The translations under genes and the position numbers were made by a program. The notes below the pieces were generated by a model. It did not search any database. It saw nothing but the letters and a program-made list of their open reading frames with translations, and was not told the origin of the DNA. From assembly GCA_016705335.1 (NCBI GenBank), contig JADIYN010000009.1, forward strand, positions 62,001 through 126,000: a DNA stretch of 64,000 nt, given 5' to 3'. Below, piece by piece: positions 1 through 8,761 of the stretch; position 1 is the first letter of the stretch, and each line of letters starts with the position of its first letter. The DNA comes from Draconibacterium sp. GTDB taxonomy: Bacteria > Bacteroidota > Bacteroidia > Bacteroidales > Prolixibacteraceae.

Positions 1-804
1 GTGCAAAACCTTCCAGTTTGCTGTAAATCCTTCTTGTGTAATTTCTGAATTTTCGGGAAGAAAATTGCCAACAAATCCAGGGTCATTCCAGGCTGATTTC
101 ATTTTAACTTCGGTAACCTCGCCAAGTGGTGCAAACTCTAATGATTCAGCGCCTTTCAGTGTAAAGTTGCATGCAAACTCCCCAGGAAAAGCATTTGCAA
201 TATCTGCCGGTAGTTTTATGGTAATTCCATCTTTTCCCAGCACCGAGTTTTCAATTCCGGGAGAAAACATGAATTTCCTGTCGTTCCAGTTTAACTCAGC
301 CAATTCACTGATACCACGTAAATCATTTATTCCAACAGATAGTTCAGCTTTATCCCACAACAACAATTCGGGATCTATTTTTAAAGCTTCAAAATCGGGT
401 GCAACAAAGTACCCAGAAATAGCCACTTTCGATTCATAAACCATTACGTCGTAAATACTCCGGTGACGCTGTTCAGGAAATAATTCGCCTTCAACTTTTA
501 GTAATTTTGGAAGGAAGTGACTTTGCCTGATTTCCTCGCTGTAAACTTTCTTGTCATTATCGAAAACCTTTTCAATATAAGGTATTGTTAAAACCGGACC
601 ACGCACTGTGTTCAGCATCGACCATTGCTGCATTACTTCATCTTTCACCGAGAGAGCTGTTTTTTCACGTTCACCAATTAATTCCATTATCATCACTTTT
701 GGAATCAAAAGGAAAAGAATTAAAAACCCAATTACCACCACTTTAATTGTAATCCGCCAATTTGCAGATTTAGTTTTTTCCTGAATAAAATCAATTGTTT
801 CCAT
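1..804 (-). CDS. creD: CreD-family inner membrane protein (C-terminus beyond window)
   Basis: The reading frame stays open from the ATG at 804 to the window edge, giving the first 268 residues; the C-terminal transmembrane region lies outside. A short cytoplasmic start is followed by one membrane segment at about residues 17-32 and then a long extracytoplasmic region. The stretch around QQWSMLNTVRGPVLTIPY matches the conserved CreD motif in which a W precedes a GPVLxxPY element. CreD is an inner-membrane protein tied to envelope integrity and beta-lactam or colicin responses in Proteobacteria; its biochemical role is unknown. It is the last gene of a small operon with a winged-helix regulator and a polytopic membrane protein, an arrangement common in Bacteroidota. 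A palindrome shared with the operon's first gene lies 30 bp upstream of the start. Confidence 0.85.
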   Translation of the reverse strand, partial: METIDFIQEKTKSANWRITIKVVVIGFLILFLLIPKVMIMELIGEREKTALSVKDEVMQQWSMLNTVRGPVLTIPYIEKVFDNDKKVYSEEIRQSHFLPKLLKVEGELFPEQRHRSIYDVMVYESKVAISGYFVAPDFEALKIDPELLLWDKAELSVGINDLRGISELAELNWNDRKFMFSPGIENSVLGKDGITIKLPADIANAFPGEFACNFTLKGAESLEFAPLGEVTEVKMKSAWNDPGFVGNFLPENSEITQEGFTANWKVLH

Positions 805-833
805 GTTTTTTTAATTTATTATATTTAAAAAGT

Positions 834-850
834 ACTTTGTATTTCAAAGT
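834..850. promoter_or_regulatory. Putative operator palindrome, copy 1 (upstream of creD)
   Basis: ACTTTGTATTTCAAAGT is an inverted repeat (ACTTTG, 5-base spacer, CAAAGT) lying between the regulator gene and creD. A near-identical copy occurs at 1787-1803 before the first gene of the operon, and both copies are preceded by AGT. The pairing with a winged-helix gene suggests autoregulation. This is inference from sequence only. Confidence 0.6.
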
Positions 851-865
851 TCAAACTCAAAAAAA

Positions 866-1162
866 TTACTGCTGGTTTAAAATCGCCTCCAGCGCCTTTA
901 AATGCAGGTCAAATGCTTCCCTACCCTCCGCTGTAATTTCGTAAACTGTATTTGGTTTCCGGCCAAAAAAACTTTTATGAACAGTTATGTAATCAAGCTC
1001 CTCCAACTTTTTGATATGACTTGCCAGATTTCCGTCGGTTAAATCCAGAAGCTCCTTCAATTCATTGAAAGTTGCGCTTCTGTTAACCGAAATGACTGAC
1101 ATAACTCCCAGCCGGATCTTATTATCAAAAGCCTTATTGAGCTGTTGAAATAATTCTTTCAC
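866..1162 (-). CDS. Winged-helix transcriptional regulator (ArsR/MarR-like)
   Basis: This 98-residue protein is almost entirely a winged-helix DNA-binding domain. The helix-turn-helix core is at about residues 28-60 (TFNELKELLDLTDGNLASHI), followed by the wing around FFGRKPNTVYEIT and a C-terminal helix probably used for dimerisation. There is no metal-binding cysteine motif or ligand domain. The start codon overlaps the stop of the upstream membrane-protein gene by 4 bp (ATGA), so the two are translationally coupled, and creD follows 61 bp downstream. Small regulators of this family are commonly fused in operons with membrane proteins and CreD in Bacteroidota. The palindromes at 834-850 and 1787-1803 are its most likely binding sites. 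The signal it senses cannot be inferred. Confidence 0.85.
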   Translation of the reverse strand: MKELFQQLNKAFDNKIRLGVMSVISVNRSATFNELKELLDLTDGNLASHIKKLEELDYITVHKSFFGRKPNTVYEITAEGREAFDLHLKALEAILNQQ

Positions 1163-1776
1163 GATTTTTTTGTTTTAGAAATGTGATCGTACCTAAAATG
1201 CATGATTGTGCCGTAAAAAATATGAATCACACCAAATCCAAATGCCCACAAAATCAGCGAGTAACCAGGTAAAAATGCTGCAATAATTCCGATTACAATC
1301 TGACATAATCCCATATAATAAATCTCCAGTCGCGTGAATTTTGCAGCATTTACCAGTGCCAGGCCATAGAAAACAAGTAATGACGGAGCGATTGTTTCAT
1401 ATAAACCACGGCTGATAAAAATACTTATTAAAATTCCGCCACTTACTAACGGGACAGCCAGGTTTAAAATCAGCATCCGGGTGCCTTTGTTCCAGATTTT
1501 ATGACCGTCGCGAATTGTTTTCCGATAGGTTAAAACAACAACCGTGACAAGTGATATCATCAAAATTACAACTGACAGAAAAAAAAGTTGCGAAACCAAA
1601 TTGCTATTTGGCAAGTCAGCGTCATGAATTAAATAATTTGCGATGATCGCGCCTATGATAGCATAAAGGCCAATCATAATTCCTGATAATCCACTCAGTG
1701 AAAGAAATCGGCTTGATTGTTCCATCATCTGCCTGATTGCTTTAATTTCATTTACGTATTGTTCCTTTTGTTCCAT
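1159..1776 (-). CDS. Polytopic membrane protein of the creD operon
   Basis: The ATG at 1776 is preferred, giving 205 residues. An upstream in-frame ATG at 1815 would add 13 residues encoded across the palindrome at 1787-1803, which is better explained as an operator. A charged cytoplasmic N-terminal helix (MEQKEQYVNEIKAIRQMMEQ) is followed by about six hydrophobic segments, for example IMIGLYAIIGAIIANYL, LFFLSVVILMISLVTVVVL and LSLILWAFGF-like stretches near the C-terminus. No enzymatic motif is visible. It is the first gene of the operon and is coupled to the winged-helix regulator by a 4-bp overlap. Related unnamed membrane proteins sit beside this regulator type in other Bacteroidota. Its function is unknown; a sensor or modulator of the regulator is possible but unproven. 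Confidence 0.75.
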   Translation of the reverse strand: MEQKEQYVNEIKAIRQMMEQSSRFLSLSGLSGIMIGLYAIIGAIIANYLIHDADLPNSNLVSQLFFLSVVILMISLVTVVVLTYRKTIRDGHKIWNKGTRMLILNLAVPLVSGGILISIFISRGLYETIAPSLLVFYGLALVNAAKFTRLEIYYMGLCQIVIGIIAAFLPGYSLILWAFGFGVIHIFYGTIMHFRYDHISKTKKS

Positions 1777-1786
1777 TTTTAAAAGT

Positions 1787-1803
1787 ACTTTGAATTGCAA
1801 AGT
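1787..1803. promoter_or_regulatory. Putative operator palindrome, copy 2 (operon leader)
   Basis: ACTTTGAATTGCAAAGT differs from the copy at 834-850 only in spacer bases. It ends 11 bp upstream of the chosen start at 1776, a position from which a bound regulator would block transcription or initiation. Inference from sequence symmetry and context. Confidence 0.6.
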
Positions 1804-1912
1804 AAAATAAAACAAACAGAATTAACAAGTAATCAGAAAAAAATAAATTATCAGAATTAAACTTTTGATCTGGTTTTTATTTATCAGTAAAAAGTAAGGA
1901 AAAACAATTTGT

Positions 1913-2332
1913 TTACAATTTAAAAAACTCTTTGATAATTTGCTCGTGATCAAATGCAAGTTCGGGTAAACCGGAAACCGGAAACCACTCAGCACGGGCA
2001 GCATCATCTCCTCCTTTAACCTGTTGTTTTTTATCGAGTTCGGTAAAAAAAATAGTTGAAATTGTGCGGTGTCGCGGGTCACGATCAACTGCGTCATAAG
2101 TTTTAAACTGAACCATTTTATCTACTTTCAAACCTGTTTCCTCCTCTAACTCACGTTTGCAGGCCTCTTCAAGCGTTTCGTCCATTTCGATAAAACCGCC
2201 CGGTATTGCCCATTTATTTTTAAATGGTTCGTTCAATCGTTCAATTAGCAGAATATAATTTTCATTATTTTCTTTTACAAAAACCAAAGCATCGGTGGTT
2301 ACTGCTGCGCGTGGATATTGGTATGTGTACAT
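1913..2332 (-). CDS. Nudix hydrolase (ADP-ribose pyrophosphatase-like)
   Basis: This 139-residue single-domain protein carries a complete Nudix box beginning GGFIEMDETLEEACKREL and continuing EEETGL, i.e. GX5EX7REUXEEXGU with all acidic metal ligands present. It is preceded by a typical beta-sheet core (AAVTTDALVF, YILLIERLNEPFKNKWAIPGG). Family members hydrolyse nucleoside diphosphates linked to another moiety, such as ADP-ribose, NADH or oxidised nucleotides. The downstream sequence FKTYDAVDRDPRHRTIS resembles the ADP-ribose pyrophosphatase/NrtR-like subgroup of Bacteroidota, but there is no C-terminal winged helix, so a regulatory NrtR role is unlikely. The protein is cytoplasmic, with no signal sequence. 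It is probably monocistronic, separated from the creD operon by about 110 bp. The exact substrate is not determinable. Confidence 0.9.
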   Translation of the reverse strand: MYTYQYPRAAVTTDALVFVKENNENYILLIERLNEPFKNKWAIPGGFIEMDETLEEACKRELEEETGLKVDKMVQFKTYDAVDRDPRHRTISTIFFTELDKKQQVKGGDDAARAEWFPVSGLPELAFDHEQIIKEFFKL

Positions 2333-2693
2333 ATTATAATTTAAAGTTTAAAGTTCACCGTTCTGAGTAATTTGAATGCCGTTTTCAAAGTTCATTAAAC
2401 AAAGCTAATAATACCTTTTCAAATAACTGACCATCTCCGCTTTTTTGATCTCAAAATTTACTGCATGAATTAGCAATCAATCATACAAATAAATAAAAGA
2501 TATGTTAATCTTTTTCTGCATTCATTTTATTAATATATTTGACATTAGCTGTTTATTATATTTTTAGTTTCTGTTTATAAAATATAAATAATTAACAAAC
2601 AACTATTCCTCATGGGAAAAGACTAAAACCTGACTTTAAAAGAATATATGCAGTTATTAATACAAATCTCAGTGAATTATAAATTTTAAAATT
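2333..2693. other. Divergent intergenic region
   Basis: This AT-rich region lies between the leftward Nudix gene and the rightward muramidase gene. Near 2341-2360 it holds an AAAGTTTAAAGTTC stretch resembling the dispersed intergenic repeats at 34802 and 58511. TATATTTG at 2534-2541 matches the Bacteroidota -7 box TAnnTTTG on the plus strand, but I see no well-spaced -33 box. No gene or RNA is recognisable. Confidence 0.4.
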
Positions 2694-3530
2694 ATGAATA
2701 CAATAAAGTACCGTTCACGTGGACAGGAAGTTCATTTTTTGGCTGAGTCGCTGGAAAAACTTGGGTACAAAGTTTACGTTTCAGAATATTTTGGTCCCGA
2801 TATTGACGCTGTAAAAGATTTTCAACTGAAAAATAATTTAGTGGTTGATGGAGTTGTGGGTCTTAAAACCTGGATGACGTTAATCGGAAAACAAAAACAA
2901 CTTGTTGAGTCAAATAATAAACATTTATCGGAAAAAGATCTGATTGATTTTGCCGATAGGTATGGTTTGGAACTTGCTGCGGTTAAAGCGGTTAACCAGG
3001 TAGAAAGCAGCGGAAAAGGTTTTTTGGCATTCGGAAAGCCGCGCATTCTTTTTGAAGGCCATGTTTTTTGGACTGAGTTGAAGAAAAGAAATATTGAACC
3101 TAACAACTTTTTAAATTCATTGTCGCAAGATGTTTTATATGAAAAGTGGACAAAGAAATACTACAAAGGCGGCGAAGGAGAATATGAGCGAATGGAAAAA
3201 GCAGCCAATATTTCTGCAATGCCGGGAACCAAAGAAGCAGCTTATTGCTCTGCATCATGGGGTTCGTTTCAAATAATGGGTTACAATTACAAAAATTTGG
3301 GTTACACTTCAATTGATAATTGGGTGAATGCAATGAATGACCATGAAAGGGAACATTTGGCAGCATTCGGAAAATTTATCGCTTTTAAAAGTATTTCAGG
3401 TAAAAAACTTACCGACTGGCTAAAAGAAAAAAACTGGGAAAAATTTGCTGAGGGTTACAATGGGTCAGGTTATAAGAAAAACAAATACGATGAAAAGTTG
3501 AAAGCAGCTTACAATAAGCACATTAGCTGA
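2694..3530 (+). CDS. N-acetylmuramidase with peptidoglycan-binding domain
   Basis: The 278-residue protein has two parts. Residues about 5-62 form a PG_binding_1-type domain (the FGPDIDAVKDFQLKNNLVVD and VVGLKTWMTL elements). Residues about 85-275 match the N-acetylmuramidase family (DUF3380), with the likely catalytic glutamate in VNQVESSGKGFL and the family hallmark FGKPRILFEGHVFW. Such enzymes cleave the beta-1,4 MurNAc-GlcNAc bond. No signal peptide or membrane segment is visible, so it resembles phage endolysins or enzymes exported by lysis or a specialised machine rather than a housekeeping autolysin. No other phage gene surrounds it. It is a single-gene unit closed by a strong hairpin terminator 34 bp downstream. 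A link with the eCIS 20 kb away is conceivable but unsupported. Confidence 0.88.
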   Translation: MNTIKYRSRGQEVHFLAESLEKLGYKVYVSEYFGPDIDAVKDFQLKNNLVVDGVVGLKTWMTLIGKQKQLVESNNKHLSEKDLIDFADRYGLELAAVKAVNQVESSGKGFLAFGKPRILFEGHVFWTELKKRNIEPNNFLNSLSQDVLYEKWTKKYYKGGEGEYERMEKAANISAMPGTKEAAYCSASWGSFQIMGYNYKNLGYTSIDNWVNAMNDHEREHLAAFGKFIAFKSISGKKLTDWLKEKNWEKFAEGYNGSGYKKNKYDEKLKAAYNKHIS

Positions 3531-3564
3531 TATTGTACGATAAGGTAATTAGTGGTTCAACAAC

Positions 3565-3597
3565 AGAAAGGCCGAAAACTAAGTTTTCGGCCTTTCT
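3565..3597. terminator. Rho-independent terminator, bidirectional
   Basis: A perfect 15-bp inverted repeat (AGAAAGGCCGAAAAC, loop TAA, then its complement) sits between two convergent genes, the muramidase and the peroxiredoxin. A-rich and T-rich flanks on both sides make it usable in either direction. Confidence 0.85.
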
Positions 3598-3644
3598 CAT
3601 TAATGAAATACTTTAGAAACTAAAGTATTACAAAGATTTTTTGT

Positions 3645-4288
3645 TTACAAATCTCTTTTAGCCAAATAAAAATCGATCATTTCGTAACCGCTTTTTTCGC
3701 GTTCTTCCATTTCTTTAATGGTTTTTGGTGGCGGAACAATTACTTTTTGTCCGGGTTTCAATCAATGGCATCGCAACACCATGTTTGTCGGAAGTTTGCA
3801 AAGCAGTGATTACCCTGATGATTTCGTCCATGTTCCGACCAACATTCAACGGGTAATACATGATTAACCTGATTTTACCTTTTGGATCGATAAAGAAAAC
3901 GGCACGAACGGCGGCAGTTTCACTTTCATTTGGCTGCAACATTCCATAAAGCTGCGATACTTTCATGTCGATATCCGCAATAATCGGGAAATCAAACAAA
4001 ACACCGGTGTTTTTCCTAACGTTATTTACCCAGGCAACGTGTGCGTGGATACTGTCGATACTTAAACCAATCAGCTTTGTGTTTAAGGCTCTGAATTCAT
4101 CTCCACGGATTGCAAAACCACTCATTTCGGTTGTACAAACCGGAGTAAAGTCAGCAGGGTGCGAGAACAATATTGTCCAACTATCTTTAATAAATTCTGA
4201 AAACTGAATAGGGCCCCAGGTTGTTTGCTTTAAAATCAGGAGCCATGTCGCCAATGCGTGGCATTGATGCTGTTTTTGTTTCTTCCAT
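3645..4288 (-). CDS. 1-Cys peroxiredoxin (Prx6 type), two frameshifts
   Basis: The reconstructed protein starts at the ATG at 4288 (MEETKTASMPRIGDMAPDFK) and ends at 3645 with a tail ending DFYLAKRDL. The peroxidatic cysteine lies in HPADFTPVCTTE, the signature of the Prx6/1-Cys group, and the C-terminal region (MYYPLNVGRNMDEIIRVI) fits the long Prx6-type domain. It reduces hydrogen peroxide and alkyl hydroperoxides in the cytoplasm. The frame is broken twice, near 4230 (after DFKA) and near 3765 (AMPL then NWKPGQK). Both breaks are repaired by inserting bases missing from short runs, and the residues on each side continue the family sequence exactly, so these look like read errors rather than decay. 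It is monocistronic and converges on the terminator at 3565-3597. Confidence 0.88.
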
Positions 4289-4300
4289 AATATATTGATT

Positions 4301-5376
4301 TTAATAATTACTGTTACTACTAAACGAAGTTAGTGGGAATAAGTTCAAAAAGAATTGTGAAAATATCCAAAAAATCCAATAAATATTGAGATCCCAAAAT
4401 TCAATTTGAACAACAGTTTGAAAATCAGTTTCAAAATTTGGTACCAATTCCTGAATAATAATATTTGTTGCTTTTTTTGCCCCGCTATCGTTAAAATGGG
4501 TTGCGTCTTTCCAGTTTAATTGGTTCGAAATAATTGAGTCGGGAAGGATAATTAATTCTCCAAATTCCTTGTAATATTCTTTTAACAAAGGACTTGTCAT
4601 TCCGGAACCGTACTCCGGGAGATACAAAAACAGTATCATGCACTCGTTTCTTTGTGCAAGTTGCACTATTTTTTCGAGGTAGTGTTTTGAATATTTTAAT
4701 TCTATATTTCGAATTAATGCAGGTTTCGACATAGAATTTCTTAGTTGCCAGTCCAGTTTGTTTTGGGTTAAATCACTGGAGGATGCTAATTGATTTGAAG
4801 TCAAATATCCAAATTCAGAATTATCAACTATAACCGGATAATCATTTTTAAAAATCCCTGATTTTAATTGTTCAAATCTAATCACGATTCCTTTCCTGAT
4901 ATTCGTTAGAAATCTTTGATTAAAAAATACAAATGAGCCCCATAAATCAGTACTTTCAGCTAAATATGGAAATACAGGATGACTTTTTTTAGGTTCGTCT
5001 TCGGCAACTTCAATTACTAAAATTGAAGGTTTTTTATGTATGAAAAGCTCTTTTAACATGACATACTGGATATCGCGACCACGACGGCAATATCCTAAAT
5101 TTGCAACTTCAATATTTTTACCAGAACGATAAGAAAGCTCTTTTTTAATGTATTCATCCATGATTGTACAACTGGTTTGCGATGCACCGGTAAATACAAT
5201 ATCAATTTGTTTTTCGTCATCAAAAATGCGATGATAAATCCAGCCGGCTTTGTTGTCACATTCTCCTTTCACAAAATTATAGCTGAACTTTTGTTTACCG
5301 GAATGATGAAAAGTACAACAATCCCAATCAAAAACGGAAGGATAAAAATGATGATATTTTTAATAAGTTTTTTCAT
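4301..5376 (-). CDS. SGNH-hydrolase-like partner of the MBOAT acyltransferase
   Basis: The gene begins at the ATG at 5376, directly after the MBOAT stop, with a membrane anchor (MKKLIKNIIIFILPFLIG). One A is missing from a run near 5288, shifting the frame; after correction the sequence continues NKKFSYNFVKGECDNKAGW. The body shows SGNH-type features: a nucleophile-like serine in FTGASQTSC and a C-terminal Asp/His pair in DATHFNDSGA. Proteins of this kind pair with MBOAT acyltransferases (as AlgJ/AlgX or DltD pair with AlgI or DltB) to transfer acetyl or other acyl groups onto exported glycans at the outer face of the inner membrane. The abutting gene order supports this. The acceptor is unknown. 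The last about 40 residues are hydrophobic and atypical and may reflect a further frame error. Confidence 0.7.
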
Positions 5377-6820
5377 TTAAAACTGAAAATAGATAAACTG
5401 CGGGGCCGAGTTTAATACCCCGAAAAACAAAACAGAAAGAATGATAACATAATAAAATCCCCAGCGGATGAATTTTGGCGAGTTGCTCAAAATAACAACA
5501 AACTCCCTTTTCCCGAGAATGATTTCGATAAAAATAAAAACGGGGAATACGAAAAGAACCATTCTGCCGGGTGCAGTTAAATGTAACGAATTGCCGAATA
5601 AACCGATGAAGGAATTAAGTCCCGCAGTTTTAGGAGAAAAAATATTATCCAATAAAATGGTTAAATGATTCCAGTTTTCAGCCCTGAAAAATAACCATGC
5701 AAAATTTACCAGAAAGAAAGTAATTATAAATCCTGTTATGCTTTTTAGTTTCCCTTTCAACCTAAAAACAGGTGATATAAAATGTTCGGCAACCAAAAAA
5801 ACACCGTGAATAAAACCCCAAATTAAAAATGTAAAACTTGCGCCGTGCCATAAACCGGAAATTGTGAAAGTGATAATAATGTTTCTAGCCCATTTTTGAA
5901 TTCCTAAACCTGTTGCCTCCCAGCGGAATATACAAATAATCGCGAAACCAGGTGGAGAGCGAAATGTGCCAGCGGTGCCAAAATTCACGGAATGATGTTG
6001 AAAAATACGGGGTTTGAAAATTTGTCATCAATTCAATCCCAAACAATCGTGCTGTGCCAATGGCTATATCTGAATATCCCGAAAAATCGCAATAAATCTG
6101 AAAACCAAACAAAAAAGTAGCAAATACAATTCCCCAACCGTTAAAATTTTCAGGTGATGAATAAACAGCGTTTACTACAACTGCCAATTGATCGGCGATA
6201 ACCATTTTTTTGAAAAGCCCCCATAAAATAAGTTTTAATCCGGATGTTCCCTGTGAATATGAAAAATTTCGTTTTGCTTCGAATTGTGGAATTAAATTAC
6301 CGGCGCGTTCAATTGGACCGGCAACCAACTGAGGGAAAAATGCTACAAACGTAAAAATGTCAATGCCGATTTTGTTGGTTCAATTTTCCTTTGTAAATAT
6401 CAATGGTATAACTCAGTGTTTGAAATGTGTAAAACTTATCCCGACCGGTAAAATAACATTCAAAGTACTCCACTGCCCAGATTCTGTAAAAGGGGAAAAA
6501 AATACTTTAAATGAATCGATAAAAAAATTGAAATACTTGAAAAAGAAAAGCATCCCGAGATTAATAATGAGACTTGCAGCCAACAAAATTTTTCGGTTCC
6601 GACTGATTTTTGAAGTATGAATTTTAGCGCCAATAAAGAAATCGGCAGCAGAACTGATTATAATAAGAATAAGAAAGCGCCAGTCCCACCAACCATAAAA
6701 AATGTAACTTCCGGCCAGCAAAATAAAGTTGCCAAAACGCATCGAAATTTTGAATGTTTTCCAGAAAACAACAAAAATAATAACCAGAAATACAAAAAAT
6801 GTGGTTGAGTTAAAAAGCAT
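5377..6820 (-). CDS. MBOAT-family O-acyltransferase (AlgI/DltB-like), frameshifted
   Basis: Three consecutive reading-frame pieces together give one protein of about 480 residues beginning MLFNSTTFFVFLVIIFVVFW. It is polytopic and contains the conserved MBOAT elements in order: ILPVGISFYTFQTLSY, QLVAGPIERAGNLIPQF, the FREFWHRWHISLSTWFRDYL motif and the catalytic histidine in SGLWHGASFTFLIWG. Enzymes of this clade move an acyl group across the inner membrane for modification of alginate, teichoic acid or other surface polysaccharide. Breaks near 6420 (TTTT run), 6365 and 5900-5990 are all single-base changes, and the joined sequence follows the family closely. The stop codon touches the start of the SGNH partner gene, so the pair is co-translated. 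No glycan biosynthesis genes lie adjacent, so the substrate is open. Confidence 0.88.
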
Positions 6821-6937
6821 TCTTATGTAACTTTGTCGCGAAAGTATTAATTAATCAGTTTATTCGGGGAATATTGGGGTTCGAAAAGAAACTGACAATT
6901 AATTATTAACTGATTAAATAAAAACTTAAGCATCTGC

Positions 6938-6968
6938 TTGATTATTTTATAAAAAAGTATTTTCTTTG
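6938..6968 (+). promoter_or_regulatory. Possible Bacteroidota sigma-70 promoter for rpmB
   Basis: A TTG at 6938-6940 and TTTCTTTG at 6961-6968 (one mismatch to TAnnTTTG) are spaced by 20 bp, close to the -33/-7 arrangement of Bacteroidota housekeeping promoters. It lies 50 bp upstream of the first ribosomal gene. Confidence 0.35.
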
Positions 6969-7018
6969 CACTCCGTTAAAAGAAGGCGTTTATTTAGAAC
7001 ATTAAGAAAAATATAGAA

Positions 7019-7261
7019 ATGTCACGAGTTTGTCAAATAACAGGTAAGAAAGCAATGATTGGGAATAATGTTTCTCACTCAAAAAGAAGGACTAAAAGAA
7101 AGTTTGATGTCAACCTGTTCAAAAAGAAGTTTTATTTGCCCAATGAAGATCGCTGGGTTTTGCTAACAGTTTCGGCTGCTGGCATTCGCACCATCAATAA
7201 AAATGGGTTAAGTGCTGCGTTGAAAAATGCACAGGAAAAAGGTTTTATCGAAAACAATTAA
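7019..7261 (+). CDS. rpmB: 50S ribosomal protein L28
   Basis: The 80-residue protein starts MSRVCQITGKKAMIGNNVSH and contains the hallmark SHSKRRTKRKFDVNLFKKKF segment, followed by WVLLTVSAAGIRTINKNGL. L28 binds 23S rRNA near the exit region of the large subunit. Only one cysteine remains, so it is the zinc-independent form. It is the first gene of a cluster with L33 (12 bp downstream) and DUF4295, an order conserved in Bacteroidota. The full length and a well-placed start after an A-rich leader make the call secure. Confidence 0.97.
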   Translation: MSRVCQITGKKAMIGNNVSHSKRRTKRKFDVNLFKKKFYLPNEDRWVLLTVSAAGIRTINKNGLSAALKNAQEKGFIENN

Positions 7262-7273
7262 AAATCCTCAGAA

Positions 7274-7462
7274 ATGGCTAAGAAAAGTAAAGGCAATAGA
7301 ATTCAGGTTATTATGGAATGCACTGAACACAAAACAAGTGGCATGCCAGGTACTTCAAGATATATAACTACCAAAAACAGGAAAAATACACCCGAACGTT
7401 TGGAGTTAAAGAAGTACAACCCAATCTTGAAAAAAGTAACAGTACACAAAGAAATTAAATAG
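7274..7462 (+). CDS. rpmG: 50S ribosomal protein L33
   Basis: The 62-residue basic protein (MAKKSKGNRIQVIMECTEHK) carries the L33 signature, including SRYITTKNRKNTPERLELKK and a C-terminal KYNPILKKVTVHKEIK. The CxxC zinc pairs of the C+ form are absent; only Cys16 is present, so it is the zinc-independent type. It sits between rpmB and the DUF4295 gene and is surely co-transcribed with them. Confidence 0.97.
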   Translation: MAKKSKGNRIQVIMECTEHKTSGMPGTSRYITTKNRKNTPERLELKKYNPILKKVTVHKEIK

Positions 7463-7470
7463 TATAAGTC

Positions 7471-7626
7471 ATGGCAGTAAAGAAAACGGTAGCAACACTA
7501 CAAAAAGGTGCTGGTAAAGGATTTGCAAAAGTTATTAAAATGACCAAATCGCCAAAAACCGGTGCTTACACTTTTAAGGAAGAAGTTGTTCCTAACGATG
7601 ATGTTACAGGTTATTTCGCAAAATAA
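7471..7626 (+). CDS. DUF4295 small basic protein
   Basis: This 51-residue protein (MAVKKTVATLQKGAGKGFAK) is 8 bp after rpmG and just before ftsY. DUF4295 is a Bacteroidota-specific family always found at this spot beside L28/L33 and is thought to be ribosome-associated. Its lysine richness and coupling to ribosomal genes agree with that, but no function is established. Start and stop are unambiguous, and a strong terminator follows 36 bp after the stop. Confidence 0.92.
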   Translation: MAVKKTVATLQKGAGKGFAKVIKMTKSPKTGAYTFKEEVVPNDDVTGYFAK

Positions 7627-7661
7627 TGCTGAATTAACCGCGACATATTCCATAAAATAGG

Positions 7662-7694
7662 AAAAGCTTTCATCATTGGTGAAAGCTTTTTTTG
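7662..7694 (+). terminator. Rho-independent terminator after rpmB-rpmG-DUF4295
   Basis: The inverted repeat AAAAGCTTTCA / TGAAAGCTTTT with a 7-base loop is followed by a run of T, directly downstream of the ribosomal cluster. Confidence 0.85.
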
Positions 7695-7760
7695 TTTTGT
7701 TTTGTTGTTAATTTTTTTTGACGAATTATTGCTACTTTAGTTTCTGAAAATCAGTATAGT

Positions 7761-8710
7761 ATGGGGATATTTGGATTTTTTGACAAGAAAAAAAAGCAAA
7801 ACCTTGATGAAGGTCTTGCCAAAACCAAGGAAAACGTTTTCGCAAAACTTGGACGAGCTGTTATTGGCAAATCAAAAGTTGACGATGAAGTTCTCGATAA
7901 TTTGGAAGAAATTTTAATCTCTTCTGATGTTGGTGTTGACACTACGCTAAAAATAATTGAACGTATCGAAGCCCGCGTTGCACGTGACAAATACATGGGA
8001 GTTTCAGAGTTGAACAATATCCTGAAAGAAGAAATAACTGCCTTGCTCGATGAAAATAATTCAACCGATGTATCCGATTTTGATCTTCCTGCCACAGGCA
8101 ATCCATATGTAATTATGGTTGTTGGTGTTAACGGAGTTGGAAAAACAACTACCATAGGTAAGTTGGCATATAATTTCAAACAAGCCGGAAAATCAGTGGT
8201 TTTGGGCGCGGCAGATACTTTCAGGGCTGCGGCAATTGAGCAACTTGAAATTTGGGCAAAACGTGTTGATGTGCCAATTGTTAAACAAAAAATGGGTGCT
8301 GATCCGGCATCTGTTGCTTTTGACACAATTGCATCAGCAAAGGCATCAAAAGCAGATGTAGTAATTATTGACACGGCTGGGAGGTTGCACAACAAGGTTA
8401 ACCTGATGAACGAGTTGTCGAAAATAAAAAAGTGATGCAGAAAATTATCCCTGATGCACCGCATGAAGTTTTACTTGTTTTGGACGGTTCTACAGGACAA
8501 AATGCTTTTGAGCAGGCCAAACAATTTACATTGGCCACCGAAGTTACAGCTCTTGCACTTACAAAACTTGATGGAACAGCAAAAGGCGGCGTAGTTATTG
8601 GGATTTCAGACCAATTTAAAATACCTGTAAAATATATTGGGATTGGCGAAAAAATGGAGCATTTGCAGATTTTCAACAGACGTGAATTTGTAGAATCATT
8701 GTTTTCCTGA
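7761..8710 (+). CDS. ftsY: Signal recognition particle receptor FtsY, one frameshift
   Basis: The gene encodes about 316 residues. The N-terminal N domain (VDDEVLDNLEEILISSDVGV) is followed by the G domain with G1 GVNGVGKTTTIGKLA, the insertion-box element ADTFRAAAIEQL, G3 DTAGRLHNK and, after the break, G4 TKLDGTAKGG and the closing GIGEKMEHLQIF. FtsY is the membrane receptor GTPase that docks SRP-ribosome complexes at SecYEG. The long acidic A domain of E. coli is absent, as usual in Bacteroidota. The frame breaks in an A run at 8426-8431, where six A occur and seven are needed (KIKK then VMQKII). Since FtsY is normally essential, a sequencing error is much more likely than a pseudogene. 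A terminator separates it from DUF4295, so it may have its own promoter. Confidence 0.95.
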
Positions 8711-8761
8711 ATAAATGAAGTCCAGCAAAGTAAAAACGTTTAGTTAGTTTGGGTTATTATC

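Noticed and set aside
8426..8431. Programmed ribosomal frameshifting in ftsY
   Set aside because: The A run could be slippery, but the same type of break occurs in about twenty unrelated genes, and FtsY is not known to be frameshift-regulated. Sequence error is simpler.
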